This document shows, piece after piece, positions 41,155-49,800 of a stretch of DNA of 64,000 nucleotides. The notes below the pieces were generated by a model that worked only from the letters and a program-made list of their open reading frames with translations, searched no databases and was not told the DNA's origin. Both the position numbers and the translations under genes were made by a program. Origin of the DNA: JADMIH01 sp036399775 (GTDB taxonomy: Bacteria; Chloroflexota; Chloroflexia; QHBQ01; JADMIH01); the NCBI GenBank assembly GCA_036399775.1, contig DASWMJ010000086.1, positions 1 to 64,000 of the forward strand, written 5' to 3'. How positions within the stretch are numbered: position 1 is the first letter of the stretch; the number at the start of each line of letters is the position of its first letter.

Positions 41155-41373
41155 GCACCATAACCGTGTCTTGGAGTGGCGGTGGTCTGAGGATGCCGGT
41201 GAGCCTTTGTCTCATATCGGATTTGGCGTTGGGTTGTCATGGTTATATAGGGTTGTATCGTATTGCGCCCCGCGAATGCCCAAACCTAACGCGCAGTTAA
41301 CGGCTGGTAAACGCTTTCGTGCTATCCTGCATATCACACCTGTCTCCGGCTCATTAGCTCAACGGGAGAGTAA

Positions 41374-41640
41374 GTGGGGCACTATAGTTCCTTTATCCTA
41401 CGTCTGTGGGTTGACGCCCAGGACGGCAGGCGTTGGGGTCTTATCCAGCACGTCAGCACGCGGGATAAATGCCGCTTCAGCACTCTCTCCGAGATGCTCG
41501 ATTTTATTCGCCAACACTCCGGCGGCGACGACTTCTCCCAACTCTCCTTCACAGACATAGACGACCTATTCTTTAACGGGTCTGACGTAAAAGCCTACGA
41601 ACCCGCAGTGCGCGAAGATGCTGCGGAGAAAAACCCCTGA
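41374..41640 (+). CDS. Small first gene of the injection-system operon
   Basis: GTG start with GGGAGAG 5 nt upstream; 88 residues. 'MGHYSSFILRLWVDAQDGRRWGLIQHVSTRDKCRFSTLSEMLDFIRQH' reads as a small beta-sheet plus helix. Its stop overlaps the ATG of the next gene (TGATG), so it is translationally coupled to the cap protein. I recall similar short ORFs heading such clusters but cannot name a family. A regulatory or assembly role is guesswork. Confidence 0.65.
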   Translation: MGHYSSFILRLWVDAQDGRRWGLIQHVSTRDKCRFSTLSEMLDFIRQHSGGDDFSQLSFTDIDDLFFNGSDVKAYEPAVREDAAEKNP

Positions 41641-42593
41641 TGATAAACGACCTCGACGAAACGATCAAAAAGCTCCTCGTGGATGGCGTGCCCCTGGATA
41701 CGTCGGAGATAGACGTGGTATTCGACGCGCCTACTAGCGAGTGGAAATCTTCCCTGGCGCGCCCTACCGTCAACTGCTACCTCTACCACATCATAGAGAA
41801 CCACGAGCTGCGCCGCACCGACTGGGAGCTGAACCGCAACACCGCTATCAAGCAGAATGGTTCGTCCCTCTCCCATTCGCAGACGCGCAAGCGCATGCCC
41901 TTCCGCATTGACCTCTCCTACATGATTACAACGTGGGCCAACGTCATGGAAGACGAGCACCGCTTGCTCTGGCGAATACTTGCCGCGCTGATGAAGCACA
42001 ACAACATACCCACCGGCCTCCTACAGGGTGACCTGGCTACTCAAGAATGGCCCGTACACATGAAAGTCGCCCAGCCTGAGAGCGTCTTCAAGAACCCCTC
42101 CGACTTCTGGAGCGGTATGGAAACGCACGTCAAACCGGGCGTGAACTGCATCGTAACCCTGGCTCTCGACCCCGATATGTTCCTCGAACTGCCTATCGTG
42201 CTCACCAGGCGCGTGCGGGTACACCCGATGGACAACGTCGCGGCAGGCTACGAGGTGCCTACCGTGCAGTTTGGCGGCTGGGTGGTGATGGGTGAGAACT
42301 ATGCCACGGGCGCGAGGGTGCCTGGGGCACGCGTCCAGATAGTAGAGCACGGCATCGTCACGCAGACCGATGAAGCAGGACGCTTCAAATTTGACCACAT
42401 CCCCCATGGGCGCTATACCTTACGGGCCAATACGGAAGACGGCGGCGAGGTAGAGCGTAAAATCAACGTCCCAGGAGATGACTACGACCTCCTCCTGTCA
42501 GGACGTGGTGAGAGGGAAGCTAGTAGCCGCGATGGAGGAGGTGGAGACCCCGCCCCCGCCACGCACGATGGCGGCAAAAGCCGCAGGAGGTGA
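41640..42593 (+). CDS. CIS cap/terminator protein (DUF4255, Pvc16/Afp16-like) with C-terminal Ig-like domain
   Basis: 317 residues. The N-terminal ~190 residues match DUF4255 ('INDLDETIKKLLVD', 'IDVVFDAPTSEWKSSLARPTVNCYLYHIIENHELRR', 'LSYMITTWANVMEDEHRLLWRILAALMKH'). This is the protein that ends tube and sheath polymerisation in antifeeding prophage and PVC particles. The C-terminal part (about 215-285, 'VPGARVQIVEHGIVTQTDEAGRFKFDHIPHGRYTLRA') is a carboxypeptidase-regulatory-like beta-sandwich, which would protrude from the distal end. A basic/Gly tail follows. Confidence 0.9.
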   Translation: MINDLDETIKKLLVDGVPLDTSEIDVVFDAPTSEWKSSLARPTVNCYLYHIIENHELRRTDWELNRNTAIKQNGSSLSHSQTRKRMPFRIDLSYMITTWANVMEDEHRLLWRILAALMKHNNIPTGLLQGDLATQEWPVHMKVAQPESVFKNPSDFWSGMETHVKPGVNCIVTLALDPDMFLELPIVLTRRVRVHPMDNVAAGYEVPTVQFGGWVVMGENYATGARVPGARVQIVEHGIVTQTDEAGRFKFDHIPHGRYTLRANTEDGGEVERKINVPGDDYDLLLSGRGEREASSRDGGGGDPAPATHDGGKSRRR

Positions 42594-42701
42594 CGCCCAG
42601 GAAGATACACACATGGGAGGACACCCGGCGTGGGTACCGGGTGAGGCTTAGAAATAGCGGTAAATACTGGACCGCGAAACACACATGCGAAAGGAGCAAT
42701 A

Positions 42702-44315
42702 ATGGCCACAACTTACTTGACACCTGGAGTTTACGTCGAAGAGGTAGACAAAGGTAGTAAGCCGATAGAGGGCGTTGGTACCGCAGTCGCAGCCTTTGTG
42801 GGCTTCGCCGAGCGCGGCCCGATCAGCACTCCTACCTTTATCGCCAACTGGACCCAGTTCACAAACACATTCGGCAGCTTTATACCGGGTGGGTACCTGG
42901 CCCATGCCGTTTATGGATTCTTCAATAACGGCGGCTCGATGTGCTACATCACCCGCTTGCCCTTGAGCGATGCCGACCTGGCCGCAGGAGCAGGTGACGC
43001 CACCAAGAGCGCGACCCGCCAGCTTCCCGCCGGTAGGGTTGAACTGCCAGCCAAGATGGGCGGCGGAACAGTTTCCCTGGAGGTTACTGCCCGCGACGCC
43101 GGTACCACTGGCAGCGCAATCACCCTCGAAGTACTGCCCGCGACGGCCCCTGAAGGTAAGCAGCCCGCAGACGATGAGTTCACCCTGGTCGTTCGGCAAG
43201 GCACCACCGAAGAACGGTACGAGAACGTATCCCTGCGCAAGGACAAGCGCGCCCGCAACGTAGCCGAGGTAGTGAACGCCGACTCCAAGCTGGTGCGTGT
43301 GGCGGAGCGCGAGCAGCCCGGTAGCACCACAGAGCGCATGCCCAACCCCGGCACGTATCCCCTTTCCATCGCTTCCGAAGCCGCCATGCCCGCCGCCCAG
43401 GCCAGGATTGGCACCAATCTACTGGTAGGCGACGCGGCAGATCGCAGCGGCGTGAACGGCCTGGAAGTTGCTGAGGACGCCACGATGGTCTGCTTCCCCG
43501 ACCTGATGGCCCTCTACCAGTCAGGCCGCATAGATATGGAAGGCGTACAGGCCGTGCAGCAGGCTATGCTCGACCACGCTCAGAACATGGGCGACCGCGT
43601 AGCCATTCTCGACGCGCCCCCCGACTTCACGCCTCAGCGCATTCGCGACTGGCGTATGAAGGAAGTGAACTACGACTCGAAGTACGGCACCCTTTACTAT
43701 CCCTGGATCAAGGTTGCCAACCCGCTCGGCAACGGCAGCGGCATATTCGTGCCGCCGTGCGGCCACATGGCGGGCATCTGGTCTCGCAGCGACAGCCAGC
43801 GTGGAGTGCACAAGGCACCGGCGAACGAGGTCATCGCGGGGTGCATCGGCCTCCAGTACCAGACCACGCACAACGAGCAGGCGATCTTGAACCCGGCAGG
43901 CATCAACGTAATCCGCAGCTTTCCCGGACGCGGCATCCGCGTATGGGGCGCTCGCACCATCTCCAGCGACCCGTCATGGCGGTACCTCAACGTGCGCCGC
44001 CTGTTCAACTATATCGAGGAGTCGCTCCTCCAGGGCACACAGTGGGCCGTGTTCGAGCCGAACGACATGGACCTGTGGGAGCGGATCAAGCGCGACATAA
44101 GCGCATTCTTGATCAGGACATGGCGCGATGGCGCACTCTTCGGCAACACAGCCGCGGAGGCGTTCTACGTGAAGTGTGACGCGGAGAACAACCCGCCGGA
44201 GACACGCGACGTAGGCCAGCTCATCGTGGAAGTGGGCATCGCCCCGGTCAAACCAGCCGAGTTCGTTATCATCCGCTTGAGCCAGTGGCAGAGCGGCGGC
44301 TCGGCAGGCGAGTAG
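42702..44315 (+). CDS. CIS sheath protein (Pvc2/Afp2-like)
   Basis: 537 residues, AAGGAG before ATG. Starts 'TYLTPGVYVEEVDKGSKPIEGVGTAVAAFVGFAERGP', the hallmark N-terminus of contractile sheath proteins. It ends with the conserved C-terminal domain ('WRYLNVRRLFNYIEESLLQGTQWAVFEPND', 'GQLIVEVGIAPVKPAEFVIIRL'). Residues about 85-250 are a variable surface insertion ('LPAGRVELPAKMGGGTVSLEV'). Only one sheath gene is present, as in simpler eCIS, rather than the two or three of Afp. The polymer contracts to drive the inner tube. Confidence 0.95.
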   Translation: MATTYLTPGVYVEEVDKGSKPIEGVGTAVAAFVGFAERGPISTPTFIANWTQFTNTFGSFIPGGYLAHAVYGFFNNGGSMCYITRLPLSDADLAAGAGDATKSATRQLPAGRVELPAKMGGGTVSLEVTARDAGTTGSAITLEVLPATAPEGKQPADDEFTLVVRQGTTEERYENVSLRKDKRARNVAEVVNADSKLVRVAEREQPGSTTERMPNPGTYPLSIASEAAMPAAQARIGTNLLVGDAADRSGVNGLEVAEDATMVCFPDLMALYQSGRIDMEGVQAVQQAMLDHAQNMGDRVAILDAPPDFTPQRIRDWRMKEVNYDSKYGTLYYPWIKVANPLGNGSGIFVPPCGHMAGIWSRSDSQRGVHKAPANEVIAGCIGLQYQTTHNEQAILNPAGINVIRSFPGRGIRVWGARTISSDPSWRYLNVRRLFNYIEESLLQGTQWAVFEPNDMDLWERIKRDISAFLIRTWRDGALFGNTAAEAFYVKCDAENNPPETRDVGQLIVEVGIAPVKPAEFVIIRLSQWQSGGSAGE

Positions 44316-44321
44316 CGACGA

Positions 44322-44411
44322 ATTATGAATTGTGAATTATGAATTTTGAGTTGTTCATGAGGCGCTCAGATTCGTAATTCATAATTCATAACTCAAAATT
44401 CATAATTCACA
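44322..44411. repeat. Heptanucleotide hairpin between sheath and tube genes
   Basis: Units of the AATTATG/AATTTTG type on the left are mirrored by CATAATT/CAAAATT units on the right, giving a long imperfect stem with the loop near 44360. SD AGGAGG follows at once. Confidence 0.75.
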
Positions 44412-44426
44412 CAGGAGGTTATCAAC

Positions 44427-44891
44427 ATGGCTGGTATGGAAGGTGGCGGCGTAAGAGAAGATCCCTTGATCCAAGCTCACTACTACGTCGAGTTCAGCCC
44501 TCACATCAACGGCATGGTATTCCGCGAGTGCACAGGCATCGGTTCGGAGAGCGAAGTCGTTGAGTACAAGGGTAGCATGAAGGACGACTACCACACGATC
44601 CAGGCCGTACCTGGCCGCTTGAAGTGGAACAAGGTTCAGCTCAAGCGCGGTATCACCAGCTCCATGGAAGCATGGGCCTGGCGAAAGATGATCGAAGAAG
44701 GCAAGGTAAACGATGCCCGCGCCAACGGCTCCATCGTTATGCTCAACCAGGAAGGCCAGGAAGTCGCCCGGTGGAACTTCACCCGCGCATGGCCGACCAA
44801 GGTAGTAGGCCCGGCCTTCAACTCTTCCACGAACGAAGCCGGTATCGAGGAGATGGAGCTAGTTCACGAGAAGATGATCCGCATCAAGTAA
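44427..44891 (+). CDS. CIS inner tube protein 1
   Basis: 154 residues of the T4 gp19/Hcp-like tube family: 'DPLIQAHYYVEFSPHINGMVFRECTGIGSESEVVEYK', 'KVQLKRGITSSMEAWAWRKMIEEG', 'VARWNFTRAWPTKVVGPAFNSSTNEAGIEEMELVHEKM'. Hexamers stack to form the tube pushed out on contraction. AGGAGG precedes the ATG. A second tube paralogue is at 46294; Afp/PVC also use several tube paralogues, with the least abundant one bridging to the baseplate. Confidence 0.93.
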   Translation: MAGMEGGGVREDPLIQAHYYVEFSPHINGMVFRECTGIGSESEVVEYKGSMKDDYHTIQAVPGRLKWNKVQLKRGITSSMEAWAWRKMIEEGKVNDARANGSIVMLNQEGQEVARWNFTRAWPTKVVGPAFNSSTNEAGIEEMELVHEKMIRIK

Positions 44892-44918
44892 CGTCGGTCA
44901 GGGTGTGTTGGGGGCGGC

Positions 44919-45002
44919 TAATTTTGAATTTTGAATTTTGAATTTTGAATTCTGAGTTCGATAGCATAACTCAAAATTCAAAATTCAAAATTCAAAATTC
45001 GA
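44919..45002. repeat. Heptanucleotide hairpin between tube and chaperone genes
   Basis: Four or more AATTTTG units on the left (44919-44958) face CAAAATT units on the right (44965-45000). An almost perfect stem can form, with a loop near 44960. Confidence 0.8.
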
Positions 45003-45054
45003 GATTGGCGGTCCCCAATACGTATAGAATAAGATAGAAGAGGACAGATACAAT

Positions 45055-45471
45055 ATGTTCATGCCAGATACCAGTACAAAATCGCAGTCACGCAGTCAGA
45101 AGGGGATGCAAACAGAGTTCGAGTTCGTGCTGCCGAAGGGCTACGTAGATAGCGACGGCAACCTGCACCGCAAAGGTGTGATGCGGCTGGCAACCGCGAT
45201 GGACGAGATAATCCCGATGAGGGATATGCGCGTGAAGCAGAACCAGGCGTACCTGACGGTAGTGCTCCTGGCGCGTGTCATCACCAAGCTGGGCACCCTG
45301 GACGGGGGGGAACTGCATACGGGCGTGATAGAGTCGCTCTTTTCGGCGGACTTCGCGTACTTGCAGGACTTTTACAGGAGGATCAACGAGGCCGACATCC
45401 CGGCCATACCCGCCAAGTGCCCCAACTGCAACCACGAGTTTGAAGTGGAGTTGGTACCGACGGGGGAATAG
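45055..45471 (+). CDS. Tail-assembly-chaperone-like protein with zinc-ribbon end
   Basis: 138 residues. 'TEFEFVLPKGYVDSDGNLHRKGVMRLATAMDEI', 'QAYLTVVLLARVITKLGTL', 'VIESLFSADFAYLQDFYRRIN' resemble phage tail assembly proteins (Mu gp41/TAC type) found beside CIS tube genes. The last 20 residues contain C-P-N-C (122-125) with a His at 127, half of a zinc site. The stop TAG follows a run of five G. Directly after it an ORF in the -1 frame continues without a start codon of its own. In siphophages and myophages the equivalent gene pair is joined by frameshifting. Confidence 0.78.
   Translation: MFMPDTSTKSQSRSQKGMQTEFEFVLPKGYVDSDGNLHRKGVMRLATAMDEIIPMRDMRVKQNQAYLTVVLLARVITKLGTLDGGELHTGVIESLFSADFAYLQDFYRRINEADIPAIPAKCPNCNHEFEVELVPTGE
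45462..45468 (+). promoter_or_regulatory. Candidate -1 frameshift site
   Basis: G5-AA stretch immediately before the TAG of the chaperone gene. In frame 0 it reads ACG GGG GAA TAG. A GGG-decoding tRNA could slip back one base with perfect re-pairing (GGG), and reading then continues GGA ATA GAA GGC into the next ORF. Confidence 0.4.
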
Positions 45472-45473
45472 AA

Positions 45474-45629
45474 GGCTACCCTCTTGCCCAACTCAAAGAG
45501 GAGGTAGCCTACATCGCTTACTATTTCCACTGGCCCAGGGAGGAAATATACGAGTTGGAACACCATGAGCGGCGCGCATGGGTCAAGGAAATCGCCGCTA
45601 TCAACAGGCAATTGAACAACGAGCGATAA
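45474..45629 (+). CDS. DUF6760-like short ORF without start codon (-1 frame extension)
   Basis: 51 codons, open from GGC at 45474 to TAA at 45627-45629; the nearest upstream in-frame stop lies inside the chaperone gene. No ATG, GTG or TTG occurs before codon 31, and no SD is present. The peptide begins GYPLAQLKEEVAYIAYYFHW and continues 'PREEIYELEHHERRAWVKEIAAINRQL', which I recognise as the DUF6760 family tied to CIS clusters (position like afp6). Its strong family look makes chance unlikely. Expression is therefore proposed through a -1 frameshift from the chaperone gene, or through an ATA start at 45468. Confidence 0.7.
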   Translation, partial: GYPLAQLKEEVAYIAYYFHWPREEIYELEHHERRAWVKEIAAINRQLNNER

Positions 45630-45638
45630 GAGTATTTT

Positions 45639-46181
45639 ATGGACGATGAGTATTACGACCACACAGGCGAAGAAAAGCGGGCCGGTCCCTCCCGGCAGCC
45701 GTTGTGGTTGGAGAAGGTCAGGCGGCGGTCGCTGGGCGACGTGCGGCTGCATGAAAGCAGCCAGGCGGGCGAGCTAGCGCGCAGGCTTGGCGCGCGGGCC
45801 TTCACAGTTGGGCGCGATATTTACGCTCAGCCGGAACTGGTGAAGCCGCACACCCCACAGGGCGCGGCTTTGCTCGCACACGAGATGACGCACGTCGCCG
45901 AGCAGACAGGCGTAACCCCTGAAGCCATGCCCCTCCTCACTCCCCCGGCGCGACACTCCTCCCAGGCTATGGCCCTCCAGCGACAGGCTGTGCAGAGGGC
46001 GAGTGAAGGGGAGACAAGCTCGGAGGCGCGGGCAGAGGCCGCCGAGGCAGAGGCAATGCGCCAGGCACAAGACGGTAAGGATAAGAAGCCCCCGCCCGAC
46101 CCCGAAGCGGTAGCCAATCTTGTGTACGATTTGATGGTGCGCGAAATGATGCGCGACCAGGACCGAGGCGCTTTCGCTTGA
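45639..46181 (+). CDS. DUF4157 CIS-associated putative metallopeptidase
   Basis: 180 residues, 9 bp after the preceding ORF. Core 'SLGDVRLHESSQAGELARRLGARAFTVGRDIYAQP' and the zinc motif HEMTH (81-85) define DUF4157, a domain common in eCIS loci and often fused to toxin domains. Here it is followed by a disordered acidic stretch and a helical end ('PDPEAVANLVYDLMVREMMRDQDRGAF'), with no toxin domain. Probable roles are cargo loading or processing. That end resembles the C-terminal helix of the 1656-residue protein ('LAEKVYAIIRHRIEMERER'), a shared docking helix by inference. Confidence 0.85.
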   Translation: MDDEYYDHTGEEKRAGPSRQPLWLEKVRRRSLGDVRLHESSQAGELARRLGARAFTVGRDIYAQPELVKPHTPQGAALLAHEMTHVAEQTGVTPEAMPLLTPPARHSSQAMALQRQAVQRASEGETSSEARAEAAEAEAMRQAQDGKDKKPPPDPEAVANLVYDLMVREMMRDQDRGAFA

Positions 46182-46293
46182 GTCATGAGTTTTGAGTTTT
46201 GAGTTGTGTTTTATCGGTGATATTTACTGATTAGTGACCGTTCGAGATTTACGTTTCACGTTTTACGCAATACGGCCTAAAAGGAGGTAATAG

Positions 46294-46788
46294 ATGACAG
46301 TAAGCGGTAATTGGAAGAGCTATCGCGACGGCAACACCGGGACGAGCAAGATCACAGATACACTGGTGACTTTTCACTTCTATGTGGAAGGCCAGGGCAG
46401 CCCCGACGTGCTGAGTCAGGCGGTCTTCACGGAAGTATCCGGATTGGAGATCGAGATCGAGGTGACGCCGGTGGAAGAAGGTGGGGCCAACAATTACGTC
46501 CATAAGTTACCGGGGCGGACCAAGGTGTCTGACATAACGCTCAAGAACGGCATCAGCAACTCTAACGATCTGTGGCTGTGGTTCAAGCGTGTTCTCGGTG
46601 GTAAGTTTGAACGCAAACACGTTTCGATAGTCATGGTGAACCAGGCGGGTGAGCAGAAAGCGCGCTGGGAATACCATGAGGCAATGCCGATAAAGTGGGT
46701 AGGCCCGCAGTTGAAGGCCGACCAGAGCGCCCTGGCGATACAAACCCTGGTGCTTACTCATAGAGGGTTGATCAGTAGTAATCCGTAA
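46294..46788 (+). CDS. CIS inner tube protein 2
   Basis: 164 residues, AAAAGGAGG before ATG. 'TLVTFHFYVEGQGSPDVLSQAVFTEVSGLEIEIEV', 'KVSDITLKNGISNSNDLWLWFKRVLGG', 'KARWEYHEAMPIKWVGPQL' place it in the same gp19-like family as the gene at 44427 but divergent. In Afp/PVC the paralogue encoded closer to the baseplate genes (Afp5/Pvc5) forms the first tube layer; by position this is the counterpart. The upstream gap contains short TTTTGAG repeats. Confidence 0.92.
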   Translation: MTVSGNWKSYRDGNTGTSKITDTLVTFHFYVEGQGSPDVLSQAVFTEVSGLEIEIEVTPVEEGGANNYVHKLPGRTKVSDITLKNGISNSNDLWLWFKRVLGGKFERKHVSIVMVNQAGEQKARWEYHEAMPIKWVGPQLKADQSALAIQTLVLTHRGLISSNP

Positions 46789-46841
46789 AACGTAACACGC
46801 GAAGAGCGGTACGCAATACGTAGTATGTAGATGGGTTTGGG

Positions 46842-49800
46842 ATGGGTGACCAGGTAGACAAAAGGGTCGGGCAGGGGAGTATTGGGGGGTCGGTTGGACC
46901 CGTCAATGGTGGCATGCCCACGCCTGGAGCCAGCGCGGCTATGCGGCTGGTGCGCGAGATACTGGCGCGGCTGAACAGCCCCCATGCCGGGGGCGCGTCC
47001 AGCCCGCTCAACCCGGCTTCGCTCTGGCGGCAGGTCTCTCGCAGGCTCGGCTATACGACCGAGCAGGAGCGGTCGCAGGGCACTCATTTTGGGCAGGTGC
47101 CGCATATTGACGTGGTACACCGCCTGCACACCGCCCACGCGGAACATATAGAGGACGACGGCTGGCAGGCACCCGTCTGGCCCGCCCGGCGGCCCGCTAT
47201 CAATGTTGTGGGCCAGCCCGTCCCGGTGCCCCTGCCTGTGCCGCCGCCTACGCCCGCGCCTCTACCCCTGCCTGTCGCCCAGGTTCCGCAACTGCCAGTT
47301 AGACCCCCGGAGGCGCGGCAGGCAAACATCACGCCTGATACGGCACCTTCACCGGAAGTAGCCTCCACGCCGGTGCCAGTGCCTACACCGGCAGTACATG
47401 ATGCGGGGGCGCAAGAGGTCGCACCTGCCGCGCCTGCCGTTGAGAGCGGGCCGCCGATATTTGTCCCGGCAAAAGCTATCAGGATAGAGTACGTGCCTGG
47501 CCCGGCGATTATGCCTCCTCAGCCGTTGGTTGCGCCCGCGCCTTCGCTAGCGAGGCCGCCAATAGCGACCAGTTTCACGCCTGCTCCGTCACCTGTGCCC
47601 GCCCCGCGCACCCAGGTAGCGGTGGCCCGCACCCCCATGCCTGGCTTGGATACAGCTTCTACTGATACGGGCGTATCAGCGCCGGGCACGATGCTTGCGT
47701 TCCGCTCGCGGGAGATTTCGCAGCCCGCAGAGCAGCCTGTAGCCCTACCAGGTTTAGCGGAGCAGAGTCCTCGGCTGGACATGCCTTTGAAAGCGCGACC
47801 TGCCATAAGGGTCGCAGAAGAGAGCGGCGAGGCATACTCCGGTGGATACGAGAGCGCGCGGCCTGAGTACCGGCCACGCCCGGCGATAGCGCCCGCGCAG
47901 CCTCTTGTTAGCGCGCCCACCCTGTTAGAGAGAGCGGTGGGCTTGCAGGTGACGCCGCCTGAGCGCAGCCTTGCTTCCAACGTCAGCCACGACCTTGTGC
48001 CTGCGACAGATTTGTTGTCGCGCATGGAGAGCGCCAGGGCGGCTGAGGTTATGCCTGCTCCCGTGCCCGTTCCTGTGCCGGTGCCCGCCCAGCCTCAGCA
48101 GGCACAGCCATCAGAGCAAGTGCAAGCGCCCCAACAGTTGCCGGAGCAATCCGAGCAGCCCGTACATATGGTTGAGCAGCCCGCTCAGCCCCCGGCGCGC
48201 CAAACGATTTCAACCCCGGTCCCGGCGATGCCGCAACCTGAAGCGCCGTTCCAGCCTGCTTTGCAGATGCCGTTGGCGGTAGCGCCCGATACACGCGTTT
48301 CGCAGGCGGCGCGGCCGGCAGACCAGACCTTTGCGCCGCCAGAGGCCGCGCAGAGGGGGCCGGTTGCCGCCCTCCTGGGCAGGGTGCTGTCGGCGTTGCC
48401 TCTGCCTGAGGCGCTTCGCCGCGCGATAGAGCCTGCACCTGAGACTTCACAACCTACAGAAGCGCGATCCGTAGCTCAAGCACCTGTTCACGCGCAACCG
48501 GAAGTAGTTGCCGCGCCCGAAGCGCCTGCCGTATTGGTGCCCGCCGTTCCTGCCGCACCCGCCGCAGCTTCTCCTTCGCCCGCCGGTGTAGAGCAGCCCG
48601 CCGTGCCGGTGCCTCAGCCGCCGGTTGTGTCGGAGCAACCTATCGCGGTGCGAGCGCCGGGTGTCGTTGGGCAGGTAAGCGCATCCCAGGCACAGGCCCA
48701 ATCCTCCCAGGTCCAGCAGGCCGCGATAGCGCGATCTGCACCTGTTTCGGGGCAGGCCCCGGCGGTTTCCACTCCTGGTGATGTGGTTATGCCCGTCGCG
48801 GTGGCGGGTGGAGAGGAAGTGGCGGCAGTTGTGCCTGCTGCGCCCGTAACGTCGCCTGCTGTAGAGGCAGCAAGCAGCCCGGTTGCCCCTGCCGCCGGTG
48901 AGGGTGCGCCCGCCGCCAGAGCCTCACAGGGCCTATTTGGCACGATCTTGTCGCGGTTGCTGGGGACGAGCGCGAGTCGGGGTGAAGAGGCGAGCCAACC
49001 GGCGCAGGGTAATGTCCCTCCGGCTGTCCCCAGGACGTGGGCGCGGCCCAACAACCGGCAGGCTGCGGTTGATGAACAGCAGTTCGCGGGGCAGAGCGAA
49101 GCGCCCCGTGCGAGCTTCGGCCAGGGTCCTGCCAGGCCACCCCAGACTGTAGCTCAGGCCCAGGCTCAAGCGCAGCCACATGAGCCGCAGGAGCAGGCAG
49201 TCGCGCCCGCTCAGCAGGAAGCATCGCCGCAAGTAGCCCAGGTGGTCGAGGCTGCCCAGGTAGCACAGACTCCAATTGCACATGAGCAGGCGTCACCTGT
49301 CGAGACGGTTGCAGCGTCCGTGGAGACCCCTGCGCCTGAGGCCCAGGTTGAACAGCCGGTCAGCTATGCAACTCAGAAAGTTGAGCAGGCGTCCCAGGAA
49401 ACAGTGATTGCTCAACCGGGTATCGTACGTCGCGAGCAGCCGGGCATAGAAGTAGCGAGCCAGGTGGCGTATTCGCAGCCCGTAGAGCAGGCGCAACCCT
49501 CAGTCATACCCACAACAGCCCCAGTTATGCCTGTGGTCGAAGGGCCGCAGGTGCCTGCCGTAGCAGCAAGCGCGCAGGCCGCCATACCTCCATCGAATGA
49601 GGCAGAGGTTGGCGCGACGCCGTCCGTGCCTGTAGTGCAGATTGCGGCAACTGAACAGGCCAACGTAGAACAGGCGAGTGCGTACAGCACAGCGGTGGAG
49701 AGTCCCGTGCCGGTGGCAGCGCAGCCGCTTGTCAGCAGGCCGGAGACACCTACGCGGCGTGGCCTTTTCGGTACGCTGCTTGCCCGTCTCCTGGGTAGGT

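Noticed and set aside
41348..41385. tRNA-like D-arm words (TTAGCTCAACGGGAGAGTA) before the first CIS gene
   Set aside because: No matching acceptor stem, anticodon arm or canonical T-loop; the GGGAGAG works as the ribosome binding site of the GTG start at 41374.
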